Part shown: positions 1-9,991 of the stretch, piece by piece | Layout of the letters: each line of letters opens with the position of its first letter | Numbering within the stretch: the first letter of the stretch is position 1 | From: Lithodes maja | Taxonomy: Eukaryota; Arthropoda; Malacostraca; Decapoda; Lithodidae | Direction: 5' to 3' | Assembly: GCA_037953745.1 (NCBI GenBank) | Contig: JBAKBP010007121.1 | Location: 39,064-103,063 of the forward strand | Length of the DNA: 64,000 bases | Notes under the pieces: generated by a model | What the model was told of the DNA's origin: nothing | The model's database searches: none | The model's input: the letters and a program-made list of their open reading frames with translations, nothing else | Translations under genes and position numbers: made by a program

Positions 1-638
1 TCTACATCCATGTCGGCACAGTACCTAGTCGACTCAGCTTGGATTTTTGCTAGCTCTATGTGCTCATGACTGATAGTTTTTCTCTCATCTATCTTGGCTA
101 ATTCTAATTGCTGCTGAAGCTCACCTGCCCTGATAGCCTTTCTCTCTTCGATCTTAGCTAATTCGAGCTGAAGCAATAATTCTGGAGATAACCCTGAAGG
201 AGGTGAAGGTGCTACAATGTTTGAAATTACCGGTGGTCCCCCCAGGGGCAACCCACCCTGCCAGCCACCACCCAACTGCGGAAGCGTACCCGGGGTCGGC
301 AAACTACTGGGATGGCTGGGAGTCGAGTGTAGGGGAAGCATGGCCGAAGGGCTCTGAGCACTCAACCCATCTCGCTCACCAGTCACCCTGCCCAGTACAC
401 ACGTTATCAAGTTATCCTTGGTCATGCTGCTAGTAACCGCATGACCGATAGCTGTGGCCAGGCATTGAAGACCGTACCGATCCATACCCACCAACCGCTC
501 GGCAGTAACAGGCCATTGCAAAAATATCCTAGCATCCTCCTCACAGTTCACCCGATTAACCCTTTCATCATACTGCTGTTCCTCAGTCTCGACATTACGT
601 ACTGTGTCTCCATTCTCCTCTGATCCGGTATAAGACAT
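1..638 (-). CDS. Gag-like N-terminal region of an LTR retrotransposon, runs off the window
   Basis: A minus-strand frame opens at an ATG at 638-636 and stays open to base 1, so at least 212 residues are visible and the C-terminus lies outside the window. It starts with an acidic segment, then a Pro/Gly-rich linker, then a charged helical stretch with two related heptad-like blocks (LELAKIEERKAI and LELAKIDERKTI), which looks like a coiled coil. Such Glu/Lys-rich helices are common in Gag proteins of arthropod Gypsy-like elements. The ATG is chosen because it is the first in the frame and lies about 200 bases after a primer-binding-like site and candidate LTR. No capsid or zinc-knuckle region is visible, so the family call is inference from context and composition. 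Confidence 0.6.
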   Translation of the reverse strand, partial: MSYTGSEENGDTVRNVETEEQQYDERVNRVNCEEDARIFLQWPVTAERLVGMDRYGLQCLATAIGHAVTSSMTKDNLITCVLGRVTGERDGLSAQSPSAMLPLHSTPSHPSSLPTPGTLPQLGGGWQGGLPLGGPPVISNIVAPSPPSGLSPELLLQLELAKIEERKAIRAGELQQQLELAKIDERKTISHEHIELAKIQAESTRYCADMDV

Positions 639-836
639 GATGCTCACAAAAATTTCTCACCACAATATTCAGAAAAGAAGCACCCCAAACTCTTATACCT
701 CGATATACACACAAAAATTCTCGGAAATACTCAAGGGCTATACTATGTTGCAAAAAAAAAAATATTCTTGCTGATCCCCGCAAAATATTCTCCAAAACAA
801 CAAATGTTCCCTGCTAATAAATGTAGGTTCACCAAA

Positions 837-854
837 TCCTGGGTAAGGTCGCCA
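837..854 (-). promoter_or_regulatory. Putative primer-binding site of the LTR element
   Basis: Read on the minus strand this is TGGCGACCTTACCCAGGA. The leading TGG would pair with the CCA tail of a tRNA. It lies two bases downstream (minus strand) of a sequence ending in GTAACA, a plausible LTR end, and upstream of the gag-like frame that starts at 638. The primer tRNA is not identified. Confidence 0.5.
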
Positions 855-856
855 TT

Positions 857-2891
857 TGTTACGACTGGGGTTCAAATATATCAGGGCTCTTATTCGTTGG
901 ACTAGTAATGGCATAAATGTTACAACGGAAAGCGCTAGCTCCAACCTCTGAAGTATATTCCCAGTGAACAAAGAACACAAATACTCTACAGAGTTCTATA
1001 TGCAATAATAGGCTATCAAACTCTCAATAAATGTGCGTCTACTCTAGGCTTAATGTTATGTGAAAACAGCCTATTACTACCTATAACCGAAGGTGCTTGG
1101 TTATGGTATGCAAAGTAAGGTGGTAAGAGAAGTTACAGCTTACGTTACTTTAATCAATAAATGTCAGGCACTCCTGCATGAAAGAAAGTGCACTAAAGTC
1201 CTTCAACACTAACAAGGAATCTTCTTTAACCTAACAAGTGCGCATGGGGGTAATTGAAAACGTCCCCCTGTGCTGACGTATTTGAGGTGTTTCCGTCACT
1301 AAAATATTCATTGTACCATTAATAGCATTAATAATTATCCATATGCGCCTATTAAGGGTTGATTATAAAGGTATTAACCTGAAACAACAATAAAACGAGT
1401 GAAAACAGCGTTTGGATGGTCAAAATCGGAGATATAGCCCGCGAGTTGTATAATGTATGGGTGAGGCAAACTGCTTTCCCGCCAATTTCCCCCAAGGCCA
1501 CTGAGACACAGTCGATCGATACTCTCTCTCTCTCTCTCTTGCACTCGCTTGCCATCAGTGATGACAACACCCTGCTTGCAACTCGCTAATGTTAGCACGA
1601 AAATATACCTCAGAATAAGGGAATAATAGGGAAAATAGGTGATAACTGAAGGAGAGGAGGAAAGTGGGGAAGGAGGGGAGGTAGAGGACTGAGATTTTGC
1701 ATGGCCCAGGGGCCAAAAAAAAATAAAAAAATAAAAAAATAAAAATTTTTTTTTTTTTTTTTTCGATGTCAAAAGTTGATTTTTTATTTTACTTACTCTC
1801 AAGAGTCTTCCCGCAGTCCGCCGGGGGAACTCTTAAGAGTCTCCCCGCAGCTCCCGGGTTAAATGTTAGATGCTATAAAGATGCTCGTATCGGAAAAGGC
1901 AGGCCGCGGAACAATGCTCGTGCAGGCTATGCATACAAAAAAGGCAGAATATATAATGCCGTCGGAGCCAAGAATATCCTAAACACTACAACACTAATAA
2001 TAATCGCCACGACAATGCAGTATTCCTATCAACAGAAAGAGCCTAAGTCGTTTGTGTCTCAATACATCAAACTAGGCTGCGAAATGCTTGTGTAATCATA
2101 AATGGGTATGCATAAAAAGAGTAATTAGGTTAATATACTTAATGTCTACTGTGACTGATAAAGTCTAGCTAGAGTCAATGATATGAGATACTGGTGCGCA
2201 TGGCATGCTGCATAGCCAAGTGCAAATCTCAAGTCTGTGCGTCAAATATTACGTTATAATGAAGGGTAGCTCTCTTGAGAAACCTTAATACCGAAGTATT
2301 AAGCGTTCTCCTGGCATACCTCAAAGACAAACAATCGAGACTAGAACAGTGCAGAATGGTATAGGCAAAAAACCCTCATTCGTGCATGCTCTACTCTCAA
2401 TGGCACACAGACTAGAATTTACTCAATCAACTCCAGTTCTCAGGTATGTCGTGCCGCTTTTAACTGAAGCCAGCACTCATAGGAAACAATACCTATAATA
2501 TCAGACTCCTAGTCTAGCATTATCTAATCCAGCAGAACACTAATAATTATAGGAAGCGGCAATATGAAAGCCAACCAATGCTTCGTGATCCACTTATCTT
2601 AACAACTAACATACATAGGCTATATCAGACCTTAACACACAATACAACTGGCCAGCATGAAGCTGATTTTGCAGAGTTAACCAGAGGGGGTATAATATTA
2701 ATAAAAGGTGGTGAAAGATATGGAAAATGAGAGAGATAGGCAGAGGAAAAGATTCTCAGGTACGGAGTGGGGACAGATAGCAAGGGAAAAAAGATGGGTG
2801 TGTTCTAGAAACCAGATCTGAGGGAGAGAGTGGCGAGGAACTGTATATATACTCGCACTAGCTCGAGCCGCGTGGGAAAAAGGCGGTTACA
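857..2891 (-). mobile_element. Candidate 5' LTR of the minus-strand element, with a nested TTAA element
   Basis: On the plus strand the segment begins TGTTACGACTGG just beyond the primer-binding-like site and may end at GGTTACA near 2891. These ends would give short inverted TGTTAC/TGTAAC termini. A minus-strand TATATATA run is near 2850-2858. Removing the 629-bp insertion at 1230-1858 and one TTAA leaves about 1.4 kb. No long reading frame is present, which fits an LTR. The partner LTR is outside the window, so the far boundary and target duplication cannot be checked; the outer end is weak. Confidence 0.35.
1230..1858 (+). mobile_element. TTAA-flanked non-autonomous element, family 1, copy A
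   Basis: A 629-bp element lies between TTAA at 1226-1229 and TTAA at 1859-1862. It starts CCTAACAAGTGCGC and ends GCAGCTCCCGGG. Flanking TTAA with CC...GG ends is the hallmark of piggyBac-type transposition, and no transposase is encoded. Inside are a (CT)n run, an A-rich to T-rich tract at about 1716-1763, and a right subterminal pair of repeats around the palindrome CTCTTAAGAG. Three more close copies and one diverged copy occur in the window. Confidence 0.85.
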
Positions 2892-3240
2892 AGTCAACTA
2901 ACCACTAACAAAGCTTGCAGCATGGTAAGGACCTCCCTCCACCAACCCCCGCGAGGCAGCCAGCCGTGACGTCATCGAGCGGGACAAAAAACACTGCGCG
3001 CCCCCTCTCACTCTGTTCTACTCTCTCTCTCTCTCCCAGATCCCATCATTACTAGTTAATGATAAAACATATACTTTACAATTAAATATATAAAGCCTTG
3101 ACATGGGCGAAAACAAAGAGCCTTTCTGGACTGCCCATGACACGAGCTTTCATATGAAATAAAGCACACTCTAATACATAAACTGTAGCCCCATCCACTG
3201 CCCTGGCGATCCTAGTGAGTCACTGTAGGACAAGCCATGC
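2892..3240. other. Unassigned non-coding sequence
   Basis: This stretch contains a (CT)n run near 3020-3038 and an AT-rich segment. I see no reading frame or recognisable repeat end. It lies between the candidate LTR and the truncated LINE fragment. Confidence 0.4.
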
Positions 3241-3451
3241 GGTTCTAACGGAGTGGTCAACGTCACAAAGTGAAGAAGGAGTTGAAGTAGGTTGAAATTT
3301 GTCGTTTATCGTGGAAAACCTGATCATTAATGTTGAGAGCAATATTAGTGTTAGACGAATCCCTTGCCTTGTTGCTGTAGCCTGTTGTTTTTAAGTGCTT
3401 CCATAGTTTCTTTGGGTTATTCTGATATTCCTCTGCCTTGCTGTGGAAATA
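3241..3451 (-). pseudogene. LINE ORF2 fragment (endonuclease-RT linker), distal half of a LINE split by DIRS copy 1
   Basis: The minus-strand frame encodes a KYFHSKAEEYQNNPKKLWKH segment followed by a region ending in YFNSFFT. This is typical of the linker between the endonuclease and reverse transcriptase of non-LTR retrotransposons. At 3451 it meets the left end of DIRS copy 1. The frame continues on the far side of that element at 10342, where the upstream linker of the same LINE resumes without loss of frame. The fragment ends near 3262, and no RT core remains. It is a dead relic, useful mainly as a marker of the DIRS insertion point. Confidence 0.75.
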
Positions 3452-3758
3452 TTTATTAGTGGCCCCTCCATCATTGACGAACATGCCTATTACATAAGGC
3501 ATCCTCTTCAAACACTAATCCGCCGTAGTTTGAATCTACCGCGCAGAGCATTTAAAATCTGAGGAGCCTTCATCATGAACGCACGCGACCTCACTCATGG
3601 CTTCAGTCATTATGAATTGGGTTCTCACTACGAAAAAACTTCATAAAAAATAAAAACAAAAAGAAAATAAGAATAACTATCCAATAAGCTTTCCATCATA
3701 TCGTGGATGTACTTGTGTGGATCTTTGACCAGACGCTGATTCAGGCGTCATACTTCCT
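3452..3758 (+). repeat. Left inverted terminal repeat of DIRS copy 1
   Basis: About 300 bp here is repeated in reverse complement at 9992-10289. The outermost part reads TTTATTAGTGGCCCCTCC, and its reverse complement forms the first half of the internal complementary region. DIRS elements use such inverted repeats plus the complementary region to rebuild termini on a circular intermediate. Confidence 0.88.
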
Positions 3759-5552
3759 TCTCTGCTCTGCGGTCAACCGGCCCGGACGTGTCTCTCCACG
3801 TTCCGCTGGTTCCGCATTGGCTGCGTCCCTAGTGAGTTTTTTCTCATTTGTTTACTCCGGGATGTATCGAGTAAGGTTAGGATATGCGTAGCAGGAGTGT
3901 CCTGGGCTGGTTGCCCGCAGTGCAGTGTATTTTGGGTCGTGTGTTTGGGGCATCTATTTCGGATGTACCCTCGTGGTCCTGTTGTGGACAGGTGAACTTT
4001 TTCACAGTTAGCTAGCTTTGTGATGCAGGCGGCTTTCATTACGCATTATTGCTTCCTTTTATCTTTCTGATGAGGTCGCGTATTTTTGCTGACGTTCCCA
4101 GCGTATTTTTCTTCACTTAGTGAAGTTTTTTCTGGGTCCCGAATCAGTTCTTCCCTTTGCCGGAAGTATTTGCTACAGTGGTGTGTTGGCGGTGGTTCCT
4201 GTTGTGATATAATTCAGTGCTTTTTGTTTATATTCCGACATGTTACTGTTATCCGCCTGCCTAGGCCTAGCCAGCCTCTCGTAGCTTTTCCACATATACA
4301 AGTGTTATTGATTTATTTTTTAAATATGTACTACTGTGTCATGTGTGTCCTGGTTTAGTTGTGTATTGGCTAATTCCACGGACTATTTATGTGTCCTGGG
4401 TTAGTTGTGTATTGGCTAATTCCACGGACTATGTTGGGCCCGGCGTTAGTTGTGTTTTGGCTACGCCTCGGTCCGGTGTTGCGTTCAGATGGTATCTGGA
4501 CGGGGTGGGTTTTTTCCGGCGGGTTTTTCTCGGTTTCACCTTGATAACCCCGGCTGGTTGCCGAGTTTTGGCCACGCGTGGTTTAAAACAGGCTTGTTTC
4601 CCCGGCGAGTGGGTGTCTGTGGCTCCCCAGGACTGCGTCTCTGGGGTGCCTGTTTCAAGCTCCTTATGATTCCCGGCGGGTTGGCTGTACCCATCTAACA
4701 GTGTTCATTCGGACACGTGTTGTTTGTAGTTTTTTCGGTTCTGCAAACCCAATATAAAACTATGCTGTTGTTGTATTTCCTCCCCGGCGATCTTTTACAA
4801 AGAAGTGGGGATAGGAACAATTGGGGTTAACTTTTAAACTTTAAATCACCCGGCGGGTGCAACCTGGAAGGGTGGGATGACCGAATTTGCAAAATTCAGT
4901 TTAGTTGACCAGACAATTGAGGGATGCATTGTGTATCGCCTCCTTCAACATACGGCGCTTTAGGGCACAATTGGGGTTAACGTTTTTTAAACTAATATTC
5001 ACACCCGGCGGGTGCTCCTTGGAAGGGTGGGAATAGCGAATTTACAATTCAGTTAGTTAACCAGACAATTGAGGGATACGTTTTGTATCGCCGCCTTCAA
5101 CATACGGCGATCTAAAAAGATACTTCGGGAGAAGTTAGATCTCGTATATTTGTCAGGCTTCCCAGTTTTTTATCTACGAGATAATTCGGGGGCCGGCGTC
5201 TTTTTTATTTTTATTTTTTTTCCAAGATTGAATCTTGAAACAAACACCACCGGAAAGACTTAATCTGTTATAAACGCCATGCTGGTCTTTATATATTATG
5301 TCAGAGGGTATTCATAAATCTTTTGGACAAATTAAGATATTCTGATATCTTTTACTTAGGAAACCCCACCGCGTAGCGAGCTGTAGTCGTTGAGTATTAC
5401 GTCTCGTTACCTGGCGGGTTATTTAACACTTGTGTGCGAACATGATTGGGTTAACCTTATGAGCATTAATTCCTGGAAATTTTCTTTTTTCCAGAGCTGG
5501 GTCCCGGCGGGTCTATGCAGAACCTGGAGTAAGTTTCCCACCAGTCTCTGTC
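3759..5552 (+). other. DIRS copy 1 leader (5' untranslated region)
   Basis: This region aligns by eye with the leader of copy 2 (17409-18983) and has no long frame of its own. It is dotted with CCGGCG hexamers. The last part before the ORF1 start matches copy 2 closely around CCAGTCTCTGTCATGGCT. Confidence 0.7.
4784..5112 (+). repeat. Tandemly doubled DIRS leader module
   Basis: A module of about 150-175 bp runs from ACAATTGGGGTTAAC to a GGCG(A)TCT-like end. It occurs at about 4784-4960 and again at 4968-5112. Copy 2 has the module once, at about 18376-18558. Two further copies in this element are at about 6176-6345 and 6600-6770. Confidence 0.75.
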
Positions 5553-5741
5553 ATGGCTACCTTTGCCCCGGTTTTTGCTTTATGCATTACGCCCTCCTGT
5601 TCAGGTATCCCTATTTTTGCACACACCCTTTGTATAAAATATGTTAAAATGTCTCGTTTGGTGTGGGTTACCTTTCCGGCGTTTTTCTCGTTGCTCCGAG
5701 AACACCGTTTTTGTTTACCGAGTTTTAGTCAGGATGGCTAA
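5553..5741 (+). pseudogene. DIRS ORF1 N-terminus, broken
   Basis: The frame starts at an ATG and its first 32 residues match the start of ORF1 in copy 2 (18984), sharing PSCSGIPIFAHTLC with its Cys residues. After about residue 32 it runs into duplicated leader sequence rather than the basic Ser/Arg-rich part of ORF1, and it stops at 5741. Short pieces of the same ORF1 start recur near 5838-5860 and 7110-7135, each fused to leader sequence. The gene was therefore shuffled by repeated duplication and deletion, and no functional product is expected. Confidence 0.7.
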
Positions 5742-6045
5742 AATAGGTAAGTTACCCCGACGAGTTTGGTCGCTTGAGGGCTCCTCTGAAACTGCTTTTC
5801 TGTGGTCGAGCCTGGGATCAGGCTTACTGTGTTATTCATTGCTTTATGCATTACGCCCTCCTTTAATGTCTCGTTTAGTGTGGGTTACCTTTCCGGCGTT
5901 TTTCTCGTTGCTCCGAGAACACCGTTTTTGTTTACCGAGTTTTAGTCAGGATGGCTAAAATAGGTAAGTTACCCGGACGAGTTTGGTCGCTTGAGGGCTC
6001 ATCAGAAACTGCGTTTTCTATGGTCGAGCCTGGGATCAGGCTTCC
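5646..6045 (+). repeat. 222-bp-offset tandem duplication in the DIRS copy 1 leader
   Basis: A segment beginning AATGTCTCGTTTGGTGTGGG at 5646 is repeated from 5867 with few differences. Both resemble the copy 2 leader near 18075-18240. The duplication sits inside what should be ORF1. Confidence 0.8.
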
Positions 6046-6105
6046 TGGGTTATTCCCGTCGAGGGGGTTCCATACAGTTATCTAGGTGATCATGCTGACA
6101 CCTGT

Positions 6106-6880
6106 TGGACATGGTTTTCTCTGCTTTTCAAAGCCATTGAAACAATGCTGTCTGTTTGTTTGGTCTTTCCCTCCCGGCGACCTTTTTACAAAGAGGTCTG
6201 GGGCAGGTATAATTGGTTTGACATTGCATATAAAACCCGGCGGTTGTACCTTCGGGTGGTTATATTAACGGATTTGCGATTCGCGATAATTTGCCAAACA
6301 ATTGATTGATACAATAGGGTATCACGGCCTTGAAGACGGCGATCTATGAGGGCTTCTGGGAGAAGCCGGATTAGAGTTTAAGATAGGCTTAGACTTTTTA
6401 TGGGATAAAAAGATGCTTGAATCTTACTAGTGTTTCAAGTGTAAAGGGATACTTGAAAGACTTCATCTTTAATAAAGTTATGCTTCATCTTTATGAGGGT
6501 TCAGAAGTTATGCTTAATTCTTTTGGACAGGTAAAAGATATGCTGAAATCTTTAATAAGCCATTGAAACAATGCTGTTTGTTTGTTTAGTCTTCCCCTCC
6601 CGGCGACCTTTTACAAAGAGGTCTGGGGCAGGTACAATTGGTTTGACATTGCATATAAAACCCGGCGGTTGTACCTTAGGGTGGTTATATTAACTGATTT
6701 GCAATTCGCGATAATTTGCCAAACAATTGATTGATACAATAGGGTATCACGGCCTTCAAAACGGCGATCTATGAGGGCTTCTGGGAGAAGCCGGATTAGA
6801 GATTAAGATAGGCTTAGACTTTTTATGGGATAAAAAGATGCCGGAATCTTACTAGTGTTTCAGTGTATAGGGGTACTTGA
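6106..6880 (+). repeat. Second pair of duplicated leader modules
   Basis: The stretch from about 6116 to 6430 (starting near CCATTGAAACAATGCTGT and ending after GAAGCCGGATT) is repeated from about 6556 to 6870. The two are nearly identical, including the doubled run TTATGGGATAAAAAGATG. Confidence 0.8.
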
Positions 6881-7139
6881 AAGACTTCAAAAGTAGTGGT
6901 GGAGTGCTACGGTTCGTTGACCGTCGGTTTTGTGGCACATATTTTGTACCATTTTTTGGGTGTAACCCTATGAGCTTTAATCCCCGGAAATTTCTCTTTC
7001 CAGGGCGGAGTACCGGTGTTGCACCAGGTGACCAGGTAGTTCCCGGGGGCGGGGTAGTTTTCCCCCAGTCTCTGTCGTGTCGGCACTTGAACCTCTCATT
7101 GCTGTATGTTCAACGCCGTTAAGCTCAGGTATCCCTATC

Positions 7140-7330
7140 TTATTTTTGTTTGTTAATGAAATAATTTAATAGCTGAATCATAATAAACATATATATTTTC
7201 TATGATTATATTATGATAATATTGTGTTTATTTATAGTAATTTATTTTAATACAATTAAATATATATTAAATTAATTAGTATACTTTATGATTTTGCTCA
7301 CCAGCTCTGCTTTCAATGTGTTAATGAGCT
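7140..7330. other. AT-rich spacer inside DIRS copy 1
   Basis: About 190 bp, mostly A and T, with no counterpart in copy 2 at the equivalent place between the ORF1 start and gag. It may be an unrelated insertion. I see no terminal repeats that would identify it. Confidence 0.45.
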
Positions 7331-7344
7331 ATGGGAGCTTTTAA

Positions 7345-8034
7345 TTATCATAAACCTTTACGGGACTCGGATGAGGGCTCCCATTCAGAGAGTATACCGA
7401 GCTCGCAAGCGAGGGGCAGCCACAGCCAAGGTGTATGGCGATACTCACAGTCCTGGCAGGACAGCACACATCCCTTTGTGACTCAACTAGTGCTGACGTC
7501 CACCGGGATGCCGATGTACCATCTTCTATCCCAGTTTTAACATGGCAACATGTGGAGGTCCCGGCTTCGGCGGGATCTTTCCATTATAGGCCAGACTTAA
7601 CGGATGAAGAACAACGATCTCTGGTCTCAGAGATGGAGGTTGAAGAGTCCAGTCACCTTCTAGGCGACTCTCAGGGTACTGTCGAATCTCCACGGAGTTC
7701 GACATCGGCTAGGTATGTACCGGCGGAAGAGATTGATGGACTACTATTGAATGCACTTAATAGGTTCTTTGGCCCTACGCCGGAAACTCCTTTTGATACG
7801 GGAGATCCCGCGATGTCGACGATTGTGCGACCTCTGGCTACATCCTTTGCTTTAGCTGAAATACCTAACCATCCTCTTGTGTCAGATCCAATTTCCAATG
7901 TGCCAGGCACAGCAGCTCTCACTACTTCCACTGTGCGAGTCTTATCAAACATATCTCCCCCTCCTTTAGACAAGGCGCCAGTTAAAAAACAGGAGCTATG
8001 CCTCTTTTATACGGGCCGGATGAGTCAGGGGTAG
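7345..8034 (+). pseudogene. DIRS gag remnant
   Basis: The frame from 7435 carries HRDADVPSSIPVLTWQH and then PPPLDKAPV. Both match the gag of copy 2 (HRDAEIPSSIPDLTWQH; PPPLDKAPI) at the same spacing. The preceding bases, from 7345, carry the ORF1 tail in another frame. The frame is lost after TGRMSQG at 8034, where copy 2 continues for another 400 residues. The following bases keep gag similarity in other frames up to about 8190 and are then joined directly to recombinase sequence. This is the visible left edge of the deletion that removed RT and RNase H. Confidence 0.75.
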
Positions 8035-8189
8035 CAATGTTACGGAAATGTTTTGGATGTTCATATTAAGGACATTCCAGGTTCTTATAACCAAGACTTA
8101 TTCTTCCCACCAAATCCCTCCAGAACGCCATTCTTGGTTCTCTCTTCAGGTTTTTGGTGCCGGCGGAGTCCCCTCTGCTTGGCTGCCAC

Positions 8190-9121
8190 CCCCTACAATT
8201 GGCAACCTAGAAACCTCGCGGACTTGTTCATTATGGACATTCAGGAGGCCAAGTGGCTAGCACCATATGGTAGCGACGTGACCAAGATATTCACGAATCA
8301 ATATACCCAGTCTACAAAGCGACAGTTTCAATCGCATTGGCAAGCTTTTACGTCTCGGATTCTTAGAACAAAATAAACTGTGCCCTCGGTGGCGTTGGTT
8401 GTTAATTATTTAATTTATCTGTTCATGCAGAAACATTTATCTGAAAGTGATTTATGTGGGCAGGTTTTAAACTCCGCCCACCTCCCCGTCAGCTCAGGCC
8501 TACATGGTCTCTGGACAAAGCATCGTCGTTATTCTCGTTCCCGTATGTACCAAAGACTGCAGATTTTACAAAAGGGCAGTATTCCTTATGGCTTTGGCTA
8601 CCGGGAACAGAGTATCTGAGCTGGCGGCGATGAGCGACGCACCTAATTGCCTCAGGTTTGATAGGCTTCATGAGGGTATTCACATTGCACCTTCCCCAGG
8701 ATTCATAGCCAAGATTGAGCACAGTGAACACGTGTTTTCAGAGTTCACGGTGCCGGCGTTAAAAAGGGGAAAGGTGCACCATCTTTTTTGCCCAGTGCAA
8801 GCTCTAACCAAATATTTAAGAGTGGCACCTCTAAATCACCAGGGTGCTTTATGGGTCGCAAGTCCGGGTGAACGCTTGATGGAGCGTACACTGGCTTCTC
8901 TCTGGGTCGAGGACTTTAAAGAGAAGAATCCCGGCGTTGTGGGTAAGACCCACGATTTACGCAAGGGGACAGCCTCTTTACGTTTCCTTAATAATCTTTC
9001 GGTGGAAGTTATTAAGTCCACACAGTTGTGGGCCTCTAATCAGGAGTTTTTGCCTCGATTCCTTTCAGTAGCTCTGGACAAACCTTCCTTGCCATGTATA
9101 GCTTTACGGCAGAGGGTCTAG
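8190..9121 (+). pseudogene. DIRS tyrosine recombinase remnant, catalytic Tyr replaced by Phe
   Basis: This is the C-terminal recombinase of the element, which integrates circular DNA. The first part (NWQPRNLADLFIMDIQEAKW) ends at a TAA near 8375. A deletion of about 95 bp and a frameshift follow. The catalytic half then reads through from about 8570 to 9121. It keeps the first Arg (ATGNRVSELA) and the H-x-x-R motif (HDLRK). The nucleophile position reads PRFLSV, codon TTC at 9059-9061, against TRYLSV with TAC in copy 2. Loss of Tyr alone would abolish strand cleavage. The product is not functional. Confidence 0.85.
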
Positions 9122-9810
9122 GTGGCCCTTTTAGTCACGTTTTGTTTAATTTCAAGAAAAAGGGGGGGGGGGGTGCAGTCAGTGTGACATAGGACACCCT
9201 AGACCCCTCCGGAGTATGTGTTCGGAACATACGAGCTGTGATACTGGTTGTAGGCATTGTATTATAAAATTTCTCTGTAGTATTCATTGCAGGAAATTGT
9301 GCTAAAGGCCAATAATAGTGTTACAACAATTCTTGTTGTAAGTAGCTTTGGCTGTGAAGCAATAGATTTTTGAGAAATCTCGGTAGTTGCAACTACGACT
9401 TTTACTTTTGAAGTAATTACTTCTGCATAAGTACACGAGTTCAGTACTTCTACGAATGTACAAGAATTCATTTATGTTTGGTTATATTTTTAGGAATATA
9501 TCCACTAGTTAATGGGGTTATATGTGCACATGTAAACTTATAAGTTTTTAGTTTTCACCACTTACTTTAAGTGGGGTGCCTTCTTAACTAGCAGATATGT
9601 GCACAGAGTCTCAGAGTTAACCCTTTTTCAAGCAGGCTTCTTTGAAGCACGCTCCTGCTTGTACCCCTTTTTGAAGATTTAGGCTGTATAAAGTTTATGC
9701 ACCCGAATATCTCTTTTTTTACAAAAGTAAGAATACAATGTGGTTGTTTGATTATCTGCTTTTCTAGAGTTATGATATGATTACGAATGTCCCCCTCCAG
9801 TCTTAGAAAT
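9122..9810 (+). other. DIRS copy 1 3' untranslated region
   Basis: Non-coding, and collinear with 24737-25416 of copy 2. Both copies have an A-rich stretch followed by a G-run (10-12 G) and then TGCAGTCAGTGT. Both also carry repeated GAAGTA/CTTCTGC motifs around 9350-9470. No frame is present. Confidence 0.7.
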
Positions 9811-9920
9811 CAGGCATGTTCGTCAATGATGGAGGGGCCACTAATAAATTATAGGTTTGACTCCTGTAAGGAGATAAAGAAAACCTAATATTTAGTAGTG
9901 GCCCCGTAATCATTGACGAC
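9811..9920 (+). repeat. Internal complementary region of DIRS copy 1
   Basis: The first half (about 9811-9845) is the reverse complement of the left terminus at 3452-3485. The second half (about 9846-9920) is the reverse complement of the right terminus at 10268-10341. The two termini are thus fused head to tail here, the diagnostic DIRS arrangement used as a template to complete the ends. Confidence 0.88.
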
Positions 9921-9991
9921 TGGGGCCCTCCCGACCATCCCCTTCCCATTCGTTGATGTATTAAGGATTTTGGTTTACTTGATATGTCAGT

